DNA of 64,000 nucleotides from Mariannaea sp. PMI_226 (GCA_024336345.1 JANFOG010000002.1:3410001-3474000), one strand, 5' to 3'. Counted from the first letter of the stretch, positions 1 to 10,643 are shown. Program-made: numbers and translations. The notes: generated by a model from the sequence alone, not told the origin.

Positions 1-159
1 TCAACACAGCCATGTGCCACATAGTAGTCGCCCAGCGTGTGTGCCAGGTTTGCCATGACGGCCAGGGCGAGATAGTTATCGGCTTCACCCACTGCGCACG
101 CCCATGTGCGAGCCCATCGTACCGCCTCACGCCCACGCCGCAGCTGGAATTCTGCAGCC
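1..159 (-). CDS. possible partial coding exon, helical-repeat-like, open at the left edge
   Basis: On the minus strand one frame stays open from about position 159 to the window edge. It reads as a plausible protein with many Ala, Leu and Trp, including AVRWARTWACAVGEADN and ALAVMANLAHTLGDYY. The composition resembles a TPR or other alpha-helical repeat, but I do not recognise the protein. A stop in the same frame at 168-170 means the exon must begin after it; AG acceptors at 160-161 and 152-153 are available. A second minus frame just upstream, about 170-270, contains an Ala-rich run and an ATG, and could hold the first exon or be a one-base frameshift partner. The plus-strand ORF over the same bases is Ala-rich low complexity and looks like a shadow. 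Confidence 0.35.
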
Positions 160-1712
160 CTTGTGCATCAAGGTCCACGACGACTCTCTCCACACCGGTT
201 GTGTCGCGGAACATTAGCATCGACTCCAACACCGATGAAGCCATCTCCGTGGCTGCAGCGGCAGCAGCGGCAGCAACAGCGGCTGCTGCTTCGGCCTCTG
301 CCTCGGCGGCCTCTGTAGTGGTTGTGGCGGCGGCAGCAGCATCGGCAGCGGTAACAACCAGAGCTACAGCTACAGCTGCAGCTGCAGCTACAACGAAGTA
401 CAACTACGACTGCGACTAGGGATGGGATTGGGACTGGACTAGGACTGGACTGGGACCACGACCACGACTGCGGGGATGCCCGATGCCAGCGCCACCCCGG
501 TCATGGTCAGTCGTCGATCAACCTCAAGCCGACCGGGACTGCTAATTAATTATTGCGGTTGTTATTATTGTTGTTGTTTATTGAGCAACCATTACTTTTG
601 GCGCAAAAATTCATTCAACTTGTGATCAGCTTGGGGTCGGTGACGGAACCGAAGCCCCGGGAAGTGGGCCAGGCCGGTGTGATGGCGCCCGCATCTCACC
701 GCGAAAATGGGTTGGAGGGACCAAGAAGAAGAAGGGGAAAAAGAAAAAAAGAAAAGAGGGCTCCAGTCAAGTCAGTCAGTCAGTCGGTACGGGCTGTGGT
801 CGGTCAGGGTGCACAAAATGTCTTTCACAACGGTTTTTCCTCAGCTGAAGAAACAGGGAGATTGACTCGGAACACTGCAGGGATGTGAGGTGAAAGGTAT
901 GGGGGAAGAGCGCGGAAGGAGCGGGGAAAGCGGGCATGTGCGGCAGTTGAGACACGATCGGGCTGAGAACGCGCCCAACAAAATAAACTATGGTATGGTA
1001 TGGTATGGATGGGTGCCTGGACCTTGAATGGTGGAAATGATGCCGACTGGGGGGGAAGGAGAGGGTGGAGGGGAGAAGTTCAATATCTCGTTTGAGTGTG
1101 TGTATGTGCGGCGGGATTAATTAATGAAGAAAAACTGCCCGTAGAGTAGGTAGGCAGGGCATTTGAAAAGAATAGCAGAAATCGAGGTGTGAAGGTGAAA
1201 TGGAAAAGAAGAAAACAACATAATTGGAAAAATAATTATGACAATGCAAAGCCTCGGGGTATAGAAGCTGATCATGATAGACAATATAATAAACTACACT
1301 ACACATTACAGTATCCATTCCTCCTCCATTCATCATCATCATTCCCACACGGGTAGATCCAGTGTACCTTAAGCTATGGAGAAAGCCCTTTTTTCGGGTC
1401 CGAGTCTCGTCCCCTCCCTGAACCCCCACCAAGTCCGGACCCCCGGTGAAGGCCACCCTTGTTACCGGAATACCGGGATGAGAATTAATGAGAGCACCTG
1501 CAGCGGAACCGCAACGAATCGCTGGCTTGTTGTATGACTTGCATGGTGCGAAGGGAGGGGGTGGAGGAAAGAAATACTAATTTTTTTTCCTGTCAGAGGA
1601 ATTTTGAAGCTGAACCGGTTTGTTATTTTTGACAAATCTCAATTCCATCCGGCTGGGACAACTGGACTGAGAGAGCAGCTGAGATGTCTCCTTTTCTGCT
1701 GCAAGTACCAAG

Positions 1713-1754
1713 TGCGGACAACGAACTGCGGACAACGAATTGCGGACAACGAAC
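1713..1754. repeat. three tandem copies of a 14-nt unit
   Basis: The unit TGCGGACAACGAAC occurs three times head to tail, the middle copy differing at its last base (T for C), followed by a partial TGC. It lies in non-coding sequence 1.5 kb before the Nudix gene. Function unknown. Confidence 0.85.
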
Positions 1755-2346
1755 TGCATCCCCAATTGAAATAAGTAAAGGGAGAGAAGGGAGGGGAGGG
1801 GGGGAAGCAACAATTTGTCATACAATAAATATTGTAATCAACCAGGTAGTAAGCCCAAAAGAAAATCATTAAAAAAAAATCCCCCGTGCTCGTAATCTCA
1901 CTCACACGCTCGCACACACGCACATACAACGCACAAGCACACACCAACAAAGACAAGAGAAAGGTAACGAGAGGTAACGGTAAAAAGGGTACCCCATCTC
2001 TCCGAAAGGCGGGGACCGTGCAGCCCTGAGATGGATTGTTCCTCATGACTCCCCGAGAAACTAGCCCATTCTTTATTATTATTCCCGGAACAGGCCCAGT
2101 CTATTATTGCAGATGCTTCCCGTGGCGGCCTGGCTAGTGATGGAACTACTTTGTATGCCATTCCTATACCGTCCTTTGTACTTTGTCACATACAGCCATT
2201 TCTCCAAAAACTAAATAGCCACTTATGCTTTCCTCTCTCTCCGTCCCGTCATCTTTCCGTCTTTCTCTCATCTCTGCTATCCCCTTCCTCTCTCACGCTC
2301 CGTCTCATCCCCCCCCTCCCCTTCTTCTTCTCTCCCCAGGAGACGC

Positions 2347-2514
2347 ATGGGCCCCTATCCTCCCCAAGTGTCGTACCAGGGCCATGCCGTCTTCGACCAC
2401 TCTAAGGTCCAGGCCTACGATGGCTTCCCTGATTCGCTTTTTCTTCTTGATTTTCCCATCTCCTTCCCTTTTCTCCTATCTCATTTCATACCCTATCCTG
2501 CCGGCCTATCATAA
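2347..2514 (+). other. short gene-like ORF after a pyrimidine tract (55 codons)
   Basis: An ATG at 2347 follows a roughly 110-nt C/T tract ending in CCCCAG, which resembles a 3' splice site. The first thirty or so codons (starting MGPYPPQVSYQGHAVFDHSK) use C/T third positions as real genes in this window do. The rest turns Phe/Leu-rich and stops at 2512-2514. It may be an upstream ORF of the Nudix transcript, the first exon of an unrecognised gene, or a relic. I do not recognise the peptide. Confidence 0.3.
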
Positions 2515-3240
2515 TCCTATATCCTCCCTACATGCTTCACTCTTCAGCTTCTCTCTCATCCTCTCCTGCTAATACTAATACTTAATATTATTTAACTATC
2601 ACTCCTGCAAACCACTACTCGTCTGTCAATTCACTTCGCCTCTTTCATACAATCATTTACATATTACTAATTTCCCCTGTTTCTAAAATTTTCTTCTTCC
2701 ATCTTGGCGTCCAACACCGTTGAGCTGCAGAACACAAAACCCAAGGATAAAAAGGAAAAAAACAGGAAAAGAAAAGAAAAGAAAAGAAACAAACACCAAG
2801 AAGAAGAAGAAGAAGCAAAAGAAAGAAAAAAACAAATACAGAGTCTGTCATGCCGAGCGAGAGAGTTGAAACAGCACCTTACCGAGATCCGATCAGACAC
2901 CTCACAACAACCGGCTAACGGGTCTTCGGCTTCGTGCCGATGGTGTCAAGTGTTCGTTCCAGCCTCAATAAACAGTCTGGCGTCACTACGGTCCTTCTCT
3001 CAATGACTGCATTATTCAACTGAACAGCTGAACAACACCAAGAATTCTTGTTTGTACTCGTTCCCATCCTGTTGCCTTCTCTTCCTCTCGGGGGGTTTTT
3101 TTTTTTTTTTTGGAACACACGAGGGTCAAGTTTCTTCAGACACGCTCTTCCTGGAGCCTCTCTATGAATCAAGAGACATCTACAGCCTTTTTTTTTTCTA
3201 TTATATTTGCTAGAGGGCCCAGTCTCTCCTGGATGTCAAG

Positions 3241-4452
3241 ATGGCCCTCTCCAAGTTGGATCAAGTTTGGATTCAAACGCCTTCACCACCGAGAACTACC
3301 AAGTCGCCTCTGTTGTGTCCTGGAACACTAATACCACTATCACTGCCGGTGCCGATCAACCTACCATTGACTCTCATAATGCCACAGTCACTCTACTGCG
3401 TTATCCAGGAAGGTAACAAAGCAAACAAGTACCGACCCAAAGACTTGTGGAAATTTCGAGTTGCCGGTATTGAGGAGGTATTGGGTTACATGCGAGACTC
3501 CATTTGCAACGAGATGATCTGGACTGATAACTTCCACGTGGATGAGAAGCATCGTGCTATCACTCTGACACCTCGGACACAGAGGGGGGAAACACCAGCC
3601 TCTGCTTGTCGACGGGCATTTTCGGACTTGTGCCAGAGAAATCAGGGGAGACTCAACAACTGCTTAGACCGATGGGTTAGTAAGCCCCGGCAACTTCGCG
3701 ACTTTCACCCAATTCACAACACGGATGCCAAATGGCAGGACTTGAGCATACCTGTGCCAGCCCGGGGCCTGTTCGGCATAGTCACAATCGGCGTCCACCT
3801 TAACATGTACTCGGTACGAAAGAGAAATGACGGCCGCAAAGTCATCGACCGCATCTGGGTCTCTCAAAGAGCCACTGGCGAGCATGTTTCCTATCCAGGC
3901 ATGCTTGACCAGATCGTCGCCGGTGGGATGGATCCTACAGACCATGTGGGCGGTCTCCTGTCGCCTGGTTTCACGCTAATGCGTGAGGCGAAAGAAGAAG
4001 CAGGGCTCACCCTTGATCTGAAGACCAAGGCGATGACCACTACAACAGCATCCGGGAGACAAGTCAAAATTGGTACGGTGAAGGAAGCGCCTACCATCAC
4101 ATTCTACGACCTGAAAGGCCGCGATGCCGGGCGGGCCAGTGAAGGCCACTTGGAGCCAGGGGTGCGATTCGTATACGACCTCGAGCTCTGCGATTCCAAG
4201 TTCCGACCTGAGAAGCAGGAAAAGGGAATCGCCAAATTCGAGTCGCTTTCGGTCGACGAAGTCAAGGCCCGGTTGCGGGCGAAACTATGGAAGCCCAACT
4301 GCGGGTTGGTGATGCTAGACTTTTTGGCTCGGAAAAACCTCATCACCAAAGAGGATGAGGAAAAGTACGCCGAGATTAAGAAGGAGCTACATCGCTCACT
4401 ACCGTTCAAGTTTACAGAGGAATGTTATCCTTTTATAGCACCTTGGGAGTAA
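3241..4452 (+). CDS. Nudix hydrolase of the DUF4743 / thiamine-pyrophosphokinase-related family
   Basis: Seen: one open frame of up to 403 codons. The segment from about residue 50 carries the DUF4743-type lead-in (VLGYMRDSICNEM) and then a Nudix fold, with the box REAKEEAGL at residues 248-256 preceded by a glycine-rich stretch (DQIVAGGMDP). Homologues include the N-terminal half of yeast Thi80/Tnr3-type proteins and plant Nudix 20/24, which act on oxidised thiamine diphosphates; that substrate is inference here. The canonical glutamate of the upstream Nudix-box half is not obvious, which is common in this family. The start is uncertain. The first 46 residues have codons unlike a gene, a Met at residue 47 (position 3379) would give a family-sized protein of 357 residues, and a competing frame over 3207-3416 looks more gene-like. 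Confidence 0.75.
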   Translation: MALSKLDQVWIQTPSPPRTTKSPLLCPGTLIPLSLPVPINLPLTLIMPQSLYCVIQEGNKANKYRPKDLWKFRVAGIEEVLGYMRDSICNEMIWTDNFHVDEKHRAITLTPRTQRGETPASACRRAFSDLCQRNQGRLNNCLDRWVSKPRQLRDFHPIHNTDAKWQDLSIPVPARGLFGIVTIGVHLNMYSVRKRNDGRKVIDRIWVSQRATGEHVSYPGMLDQIVAGGMDPTDHVGGLLSPGFTLMREAKEEAGLTLDLKTKAMTTTTASGRQVKIGTVKEAPTITFYDLKGRDAGRASEGHLEPGVRFVYDLELCDSKFRPEKQEKGIAKFESLSVDEVKARLRAKLWKPNCGLVMLDFLARKNLITKEDEEKYAEIKKELHRSLPFKFTEECYPFIAPWE

Positions 4453-4825
4453 AGGTTTGTCGGTTGTTTACCATGTAGGGACGGACCCTTTCTTGAGTGG
4501 AGTTTTGGAACAAACAAACAAAACAAAAAAAAAAAAAGCAAAAAAGCAAAAAGCAAGCCGCCGGAAGGGTTGGGTTAGATATCATGTGACTCACGTCTAT
4601 ATTTGTTGGCGAACCCATGTTCAACTACTTTAAAAATTGGAACGGGAAAAAAAAAAAAGAAAAGTTCCCGTAGCTTTAATATTGATTGTGGATAGATATG
4701 GTTTCTGGTTAGTTACCAGGAGGGTAGATATGGCCATAGTTGGATAGATAAAAAACTGATATCATGGTTAAGGTACAGGTCAATTGAATCTCCGCAGATA
4801 AATGACTATGTTCTCCTTCTCAGGT
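4453..4825. other. convergent intergenic spacer, no gene seen
   Basis: Short spacer between the ends of the Nudix gene and the cupin gene. A-rich runs at about 4523-4536 and 4647-4662. Presumably the two 3' untranslated regions. Confidence 0.7.
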
Positions 4826-5383
4826 CTAGACACTGTTCTCCTCGGCAAGTCTGGCGAAATCGGACAAGTGATGCACCTCGAGTTCCTTGTCTTCAATCAT
4901 GATGGGAGGGGTAGGGAGTAGCGTGAAGCAGATTCGAGCGACCTCCTTGCCCGTGTTTTTCCAGGCATGAATAGTACCACGCTGGATGATGATGTCGCCA
5001 CGCTGAAACGTCTTGGACGCGCCGTCGTCAAGAATGCACTCGACTTCTCCTTCGATGACGATGCCGTAGTCAATGCTACCGGTACGGTGCAGGATGCCGG
5101 GGTAACCTGGCCAAATATCCACGACCCGAAGAACGGAGCCAGAAACGGGTGCAACGTCGGACTCTACCAGGTTCTCGTGGTAGGATTTCAGATCCTTGTC
5201 GTCGTTGTGGTCGGGCTCATTTTGGTTGACGTAAGATGTATGCATGGTGAAGCCACCGGTTCGGTGGCCCTGGACTTCAACAGGGAGCGACGTATCCCAA
5301 ATTGCCTTTCCATTTTCGTCGTGTGTAGTGATATAGCGCCTGACTGGGGGAAGAGGCTTGGGCTCTGGTGTTGAAGAGGACAT
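4826..5383 (-). CDS. small cupin-domain protein
   Basis: The frame from the ATG at 5383 gives 185 residues. The upstream in-frame extension to 5566 is Ser/His/Pro-rich and is probably leader. The C-terminal half forms a single beta-barrel cupin. Motif 1 is degenerate (around residues 99-113, LHRTGSIDYGIVIEGEV). Motif 2 is clear at 129-143 (GDIIIQRGTIHAWKN), with His139 and Asn143 in the usual places and Arg in place of the usual Pro. Fungal proteins of this architecture (long N-terminal arm plus one cupin 2 domain) are common next to metabolic genes and are usually of unknown substrate. Convergent with the Nudix gene. I give no specific reaction. Confidence 0.85.
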   Translation of the reverse strand: MSSSTPEPKPLPPVRRYITTHDENGKAIWDTSLPVEVQGHRTGGFTMHTSYVNQNEPDHNDDKDLKSYHENLVESDVAPVSGSVLRVVDIWPGYPGILHRTGSIDYGIVIEGEVECILDDGASKTFQRGDIIIQRGTIHAWKNTGKEVARICFTLLPTPPIMIEDKELEVHHLSDFARLAEENSV

Positions 5384-7485
5384 CTTGTTGTGTTTGAGTG
5401 ATGAGAGTGACTTCGTAGCTTGGAAGACGCAGTTACGATGCAATTTATCTCTTTCTGGATGTAGAATTGTATTGTGAGGGGGGGAGTGAGAGCTCTGCGG
5501 ATGATGGGGGATCAGTGAGCTGCTAATGGCGGTATTTCGTCCGACCTTTATACTCCCAAAGAGCAAGGGTTATTTTTTTAACACCAAGCTGTCATTTTAC
5601 TGTTACAAATACCCATTTTTGGTAATAGAGAGCTGCGTAATCAAATGTTGAATATTCTTGCAGCATGATGGTTTTGGTGATAATGCATTGATTTCGAATC
5701 TGATGACACACGCCAAAAGTCCGTGGAAACCAAGGGCCGTGGAGTTTTGGTGTTTCGAGCAAACGCTCCGAATGTTGGTCAGCATTTTACGTCTTTAAAG
5801 GCCTTGGCCAATCATCATATTCAATTCCGCCCAATGTGGGGCGATTGAGGCTAACTCGGCCAACCTCGTTCCCCGCGATGGGTTCCTTCCTATTTCGGAC
5901 GCGATTGGCTTTAGAGTGGTCCACTTTCTGCAAGGCGGGCCGTTTTTGGCTTAGCACTAGCTGTGGCTGGTAAAATGCACAAGGCTGAGCTGAGCCCCCG
6001 ATGGCAGATGTCAGGTTTTGATAAAACATCGAGATATACGGGAAAATACAGGACTATGCAGGCAAATGATCATATAATACAGGCAGGTAGTCTTCCAGAG
6101 TGTTAATTGTGGAGCCTATAGGCCATCACCCTATTTCTCTTCTATTGACAATGTGTATATGGAATACCGGTGGTCGAGCATCTTGAATGGAAACTACTAA
6201 CGGGTAAACCATACATTTTGATTTGACCAACTTGAAAATAGTAAACCATAATTTCAACCGAGCTGGGCCAACCAGGGATCATTATGCCAAAGGGGCAGGA
6301 TAGATACACAGAATAGAACCACACAAAAAAAAAAAAAGACAACACCAACCAAGAAACAAGTCTATTACAGACTATCGAGGCGAAATGACAACTTCGTTCT
6401 AGAATCTCCAATATATATATAGGGTAGGCTAAATTCCACCGGAAGCTGTCAAGGCCTCAAATTACCCGAGATTGGTGGGTGGAGAACACGGGCTTCTTTC
6501 GGCACTCGGAGAATTGCCCTGGTCCGTGCCCAGGGGGCGAGCACCAAATCTCATTACCTGGGCCGTTTGGACTACCTAACGCAATATGCCCTGTCACTAG
6601 CATGGAGTGTAGATTAATTGAGTACTGCTGAACCAAGCGGCCCGCGATTTGAGTTAATCTGACCCGGCCAGTTGAGCTTACCTTGGTGCCTTGCCCTGTC
6701 AGATGAGATGGCTTGAACCCTTTGGCTAATCGAGCTCGGTTAATCTGACAATGAAAGAGAGCTAGCCAAATTAACAGACTTTAAAAAAAAAGGATCAAGG
6801 TAAAGGCACCAAAATCTATTTGGTAGAGCTCAGTTACTTACCAATCCCCAACTTAGAAAATAAATCCAGTATACCATTTGGATAAAGGAAGGTCTATGCC
6901 ACTACACACAAATGAACAAAGATAACAAAACCATAATTAATACCTGGCTCGACTAGACACATTTGGCAAGATCGGGTGGTTGGTCAACCGAGCCGGTCAG
7001 TCAAGCTAGTCTGACCGGGTCAGATCAACTCAATCGACAGGGCCAGGTCAGTTTGGTTGAACCCCCCATTGACGGTCAGGTCACACACGGACTGGGGCCT
7101 CATTTCATCGGTTCACTCGCTTGTACTCCATGCCTTGTACCGCCATACCAGCAATCATTGGGCACACGTGAATGGTATCCAAAGTACCTCGATTGAGTGC
7201 AACGTAAGACTGGGCGACATGTTGCTCTTGTCCCCACGGGGACTATAGCAATATTCCTCTATGCTTTTTATGTTTGATAATATAAAATTTATGCATTCCT
7301 CTAGATCTCGGTGTTCGACGTAGCATAATTAGGATATATATATGTATATCTGATACAGAACAAACCATATGAAATCAGATACATTTTAGAACTGATGAGA
7401 AAACCAGTTGACATAATTGCAGGTACTACATCAAATATCCACCCCTATTTCCCCTCAAATCCCTCCAGATCAATCAGAAGATGGA
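5384..7485. other. AT-rich gene-free region with scattered CTGACC/GGTCAG motifs
   Basis: No credible ORF in about 2.1 kb. Between about 6590 and 7090 the words TTAATCTGAC, CTGACCGG, GGTCAG and CGAGC recur on both strands (for example 6653-6665, 6739-6749, 6993-7025, 7045-7050, 7074-7081), as in a decayed repeat or short palindromic element. The sequence also contains the 5' leader of the cupin gene (to about 5566) and the likely 3' end of the oxidoreductase transcript near 7400-7485. Confidence 0.55.
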
Positions 7486-9069
7486 TTATTGCGCCATCTG
7501 GGTACCAACATTATTGGCCCACCACTCCTCCCAGTCAACCACCTTGCGACCCAATCTCGCATCCTCGGCAGCAAACACCACCGCATGGCTGCGCAACACT
7601 TCCTCGAGCGTACATCCCATAAACTCAAGCTGCGCTGCCGGCGCCTCCCAACCGTGATTCTTGACACGATCAATCGCCATGACAAATTGCCGTGTTAATC
7701 CAAGGTCACCGCCGCCGTGGCCAAGATCCTCGACGCGGGGGTAGAACTTCTTCGTCTCGCCCGTGTTGAAATCTTCGACGGTAATGACTTGTGAATCGGC
7801 ATAGACTTCACCATGCTCGCCATAAATGTTGGAGAAGCGCTCGCAAATCTTCCTGGTCTTGGCCACCATATGAAAGGTAGCCATTTTGGCCGGCTTATGT
7901 GATTCTGGCCAGGTAATGGTGACGAATTGCTCATCGCAGACGTTGTTTTCGGCTTCAAAAACGCAGCGACCAAACCAGTTGCGGCTCAGGATATCTGATT
8001 TGGACATTGATTCGGGGTAATCCTCCTCAAGTGCTTTTACGATAGCCTCCTCCTGACCGGCCAGGGTGGGGATGTCCTCCATGTCGGGGACAACGATGCT
8101 CATAGGCCACACTGCGTTGGTATTGCTGGGTCGGCGTCCTTGAAGCTTAGGATTGAGATAGACATTCTTGGCCGAGTATTTACAGCCTTCATCGCCCAGA
8201 GGGCATTTCATACAGTTTGTTGCGGAACCGGCCGCAGCAGGCTTGCGACTCTTCTTGAAGAATTGCAGGCCACCTGAGGACGTGACGGTGCCTGGGAGGT
8301 GTGGCTCACCCTTACTGGCCTTTGGAGGGGAACAGAGCAGCCACAGAAGAAAGTCGATGTCATGGCAGCTCTTTGTCAAGAGGGATGGACCTGTGGTCTT
8401 GTCATTGCGCCAGTTTCCCCTGACGTATGAGTGTGTGAAATGCCACCAACCGACCGGCTCAGTATGGACAACGCTGGTGATGTCGCCGATGATGCGGTCT
8501 TCCAGTAACAGCTTTCTCAACATGATGTTGTGTGGGCTGTACCGAAGAACGTGGCCAATGGAGAAGACTCGGGTTGATTCTGACAGCCGAAGCGCAGTAT
8601 ATATATCGATACAGTCCTGAAGCGAGCACGCAAGCGGCTTCTCACACATGATATGTAGGCCAAGCGGAGCGAGGCCGACGATCACGTCGCGGTGCATTTC
8701 ATCGAGCACGCATACGAATGCGCCATCCACGCCTTGCGGAACACCCTCCTCACCAGCGGAGACCCTTCGCCGCCGTTCTATCTCGTAATCGAGAAACTCT
8801 CGCCAGTCATTGAATGATTGACCCTCGCTAGGCTTACCATCACCCCAGATGTGTTTTCTGCCGAGGGCTTCCCGCTTGGGCTTGAAAGGCTCGGCGACGG
8901 CAGCAACAATGCCATTGGAGACCGAATCGATTGCGCCAGCGTAGTTTTTGCCACGAGAGCCGGCGCCGATGATGATAAACCGGGGCGGGTTTTCTGACAT
9001 TGGGGCCTTGGATGGTGCTTGCGGAATTATTTTGAAATCCGCTTCTGACGATTCCATTCTGTGTCCCAT
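7486..9069 (-). CDS. Gfo/Idh/MocA-family NAD(P)-dependent oxidoreductase
   Basis: Single-exon gene, 527 residues, ATG at 9069. The N-terminal Rossmann domain has the dinucleotide-binding loop IIIGAGSRGKNY at 32-43. The family EKP motif is at 143-145 (MCEKPLACSL), and LTKSCHDIDF at 231-240 supplies the conserved Lys and His-x-x-Asp residues. The C-terminal domain is the Gfo/Idh/MocA alpha/beta sheet dimer region and ends in sequences typical of the fungal subgroup (GGDLGLTRQFVMAID). Residues 286-296 contain three cysteines (CMKCPLGDEGC) plus KYSAKNVYL, a pattern shared by a subset of bacterial and fungal members and possibly a metal site. The family acts on sugars, inositols or related polyols; the substrate cannot be read from sequence. 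Confidence 0.92.
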   Translation of the reverse strand: MGHRMESSEADFKIIPQAPSKAPMSENPPRFIIIGAGSRGKNYAGAIDSVSNGIVAAVAEPFKPKREALGRKHIWGDGKPSEGQSFNDWREFLDYEIERRRRVSAGEEGVPQGVDGAFVCVLDEMHRDVIVGLAPLGLHIMCEKPLACSLQDCIDIYTALRLSESTRVFSIGHVLRYSPHNIMLRKLLLEDRIIGDITSVVHTEPVGWWHFTHSYVRGNWRNDKTTGPSLLTKSCHDIDFLLWLLCSPPKASKGEPHLPGTVTSSGGLQFFKKSRKPAAAGSATNCMKCPLGDEGCKYSAKNVYLNPKLQGRRPSNTNAVWPMSIVVPDMEDIPTLAGQEEAIVKALEEDYPESMSKSDILSRNWFGRCVFEAENNVCDEQFVTITWPESHKPAKMATFHMVAKTRKICERFSNIYGEHGEVYADSQVITVEDFNTGETKKFYPRVEDLGHGGGDLGLTRQFVMAIDRVKNHGWEAPAAQLEFMGCTLEEVLRSHAVVFAAEDARLGRKVVDWEEWWANNVGTQMAQ

Positions 9070-10643
9070 TATGGTGCCGTGCGTAAGGATCTTGTTGTAA
9101 TGTTTTTTGTGGTTGGAAGGTCAAAGGCGGTGCTGTGCTGAAACCGTGGGTGGTGGTTGTAGAGTGATGCGGGGCTGCAGAGGGGCTTATAGACTTCAGG
9201 CTGGCGACTGAATGCAGAATGCAGGGAGAAGAAAGACGTAGATGCGGACTTAAATCGTCGCTCATCTATAAAAGAGTCGGTGGGTAGAAGTCTACTAAAT
9301 AGTTGCCTAGCTTCGTGTTGGATGAGAGCTTGTAGTGATGATGAGGGTAGCTTGGAACGGCAAGGTAGTTAGTTATGTGATTTATTTGGTGGCTGCCTAT
9401 ATACCAATTGGTGCATGGGGAGGAAAATCAGAGCAAGTGGATGCAACGTAGCCAAGCTGAACGAGGTTGAAAGTTATGATGCGGGTGAGGGTTCGTGGAC
9501 ATGCTTGTGGCAGTGAGTTGTCCAGAATTGTCAAGTGATAGACAAGCAGTCGTGGGGAAGTCCTTTTTGGGAAGATTGGACATGATGCTGGGTGGGAAGA
9601 GGGTGGTGGCTGCGTTGCCAATGAGAAGGCAGCTATTTAGAATCCGGTCGGCATATCGCAACGTTTCAGCGCGTTAGTGAGGGCAGCAGGAGGGGGGGGG
9701 GGAATACAATGCTGTAGGCTAACAATAATGCATGCCATCAGTTCCTAACTTACAGTACCTCCTGTGGGAGGCTCATCACACTGCAGCGGTTGAGAAGCTT
9801 ACACGGGCAGTAAAGGACCCCTCCACTTCGCGTGATGGTGATTTGACAGGGGGCTTTTTCGAATTGCGTAGGCCCCTCTCTTTCGCTGAATGGACGCTAA
9901 AGTTGCCCCCCCAAGCAGCTTGATGGTGTTGACGGAAGGGATCCCGCCAGCCAGCAACGGGGACAGATGTCTCATTGCGGAAATTCAAGAGTTTTTGATT
10001 CTTCCAGGCAACATTGTTTTTTTCCTCCTTCTCTCTTTGTTAGTTATGCCATTCTCTCCCATTATCCTTATTATCACTTGTCATTTATAAAGATACTATA
10101 TTTCATTCATATAAAACTCGGTGTTCAAAGTGGAAAATTTACATGTTTGTATATAGGTAGGTTAGCCTGCCGTCTCATATTACCCCAACTCAACGCTTGT
10201 TCAATAGGGAGGAGGCTCTGGTTCAAAGGGTTTCGTTCCCTGTTCTACGATATATGTATGCTTGCTACCTATAGATTACTTGGTGATATGATATATCATA
10301 TTCCTCCTTTCACGTTGGGAAGTCTGAGAAAGTGTCTTGACACCGATGAATCTGCTTTCTCCAACACCTGAAGCACAAGGTCTGCATGACCTGTCTGACT
10401 GACTGAGGACCAAATTGATACACACCGCCTTGGCCCAGTTCCCCACAGCAAAGTAACTTTTGTGGGAGCTGCCATTATGGATGATGAGTCGCTAGCGAAA
10501 CCACCTCGCGCTAACAGGCCTGACGCATAACTGGACTACACACAGACACAGCCTGATATAAAACTTGCAAGCAGGCAGATATTAAGCGGACTGGACTGTA
10601 CGCCTACACAAGTTGCGTACCGTGTACCGCAAATACGTGAATC
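9070..10643. other. divergent promoter region, no gene seen
   Basis: Holds the leader of the oxidoreductase gene (minus) and the promoter of REX2 (plus). ORFs here are short with no recognisable family. A G-run lies at about 9692-9702. Nothing else supported. Confidence 0.6.

Larger units (their letters stand above)
160..3240. other. gene-poor low-complexity region upstream of the Nudix gene
   Basis: No convincing complete gene. The stretch holds GCN-type trinucleotide sequence (about 240-410), a short GGTAT repeat (about 989-1010), a three-copy 14-nt tandem repeat (1713-1754), a pyrimidine-rich tract (about 2225-2340) and a purine/lysine-type tract (about 2740-2840). ORFs here are mostly simple-sequence translations. 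One short ORF (2347-2514) has gene-like codons and is listed separately. Confidence 0.6.

Noticed and set aside
12..419. Plus-strand 135-codon frame with Ala and Ser runs
   Set aside because: The Ala/Ser runs come from a GCN-type repeat, and the opposite strand reads better as protein over 1-159.
2704..3006. Lys/Glu-rich plus-strand frame
   Set aside because: It begins at TTG, is mostly poly-purine translation and has no domain; more likely leader sequence.
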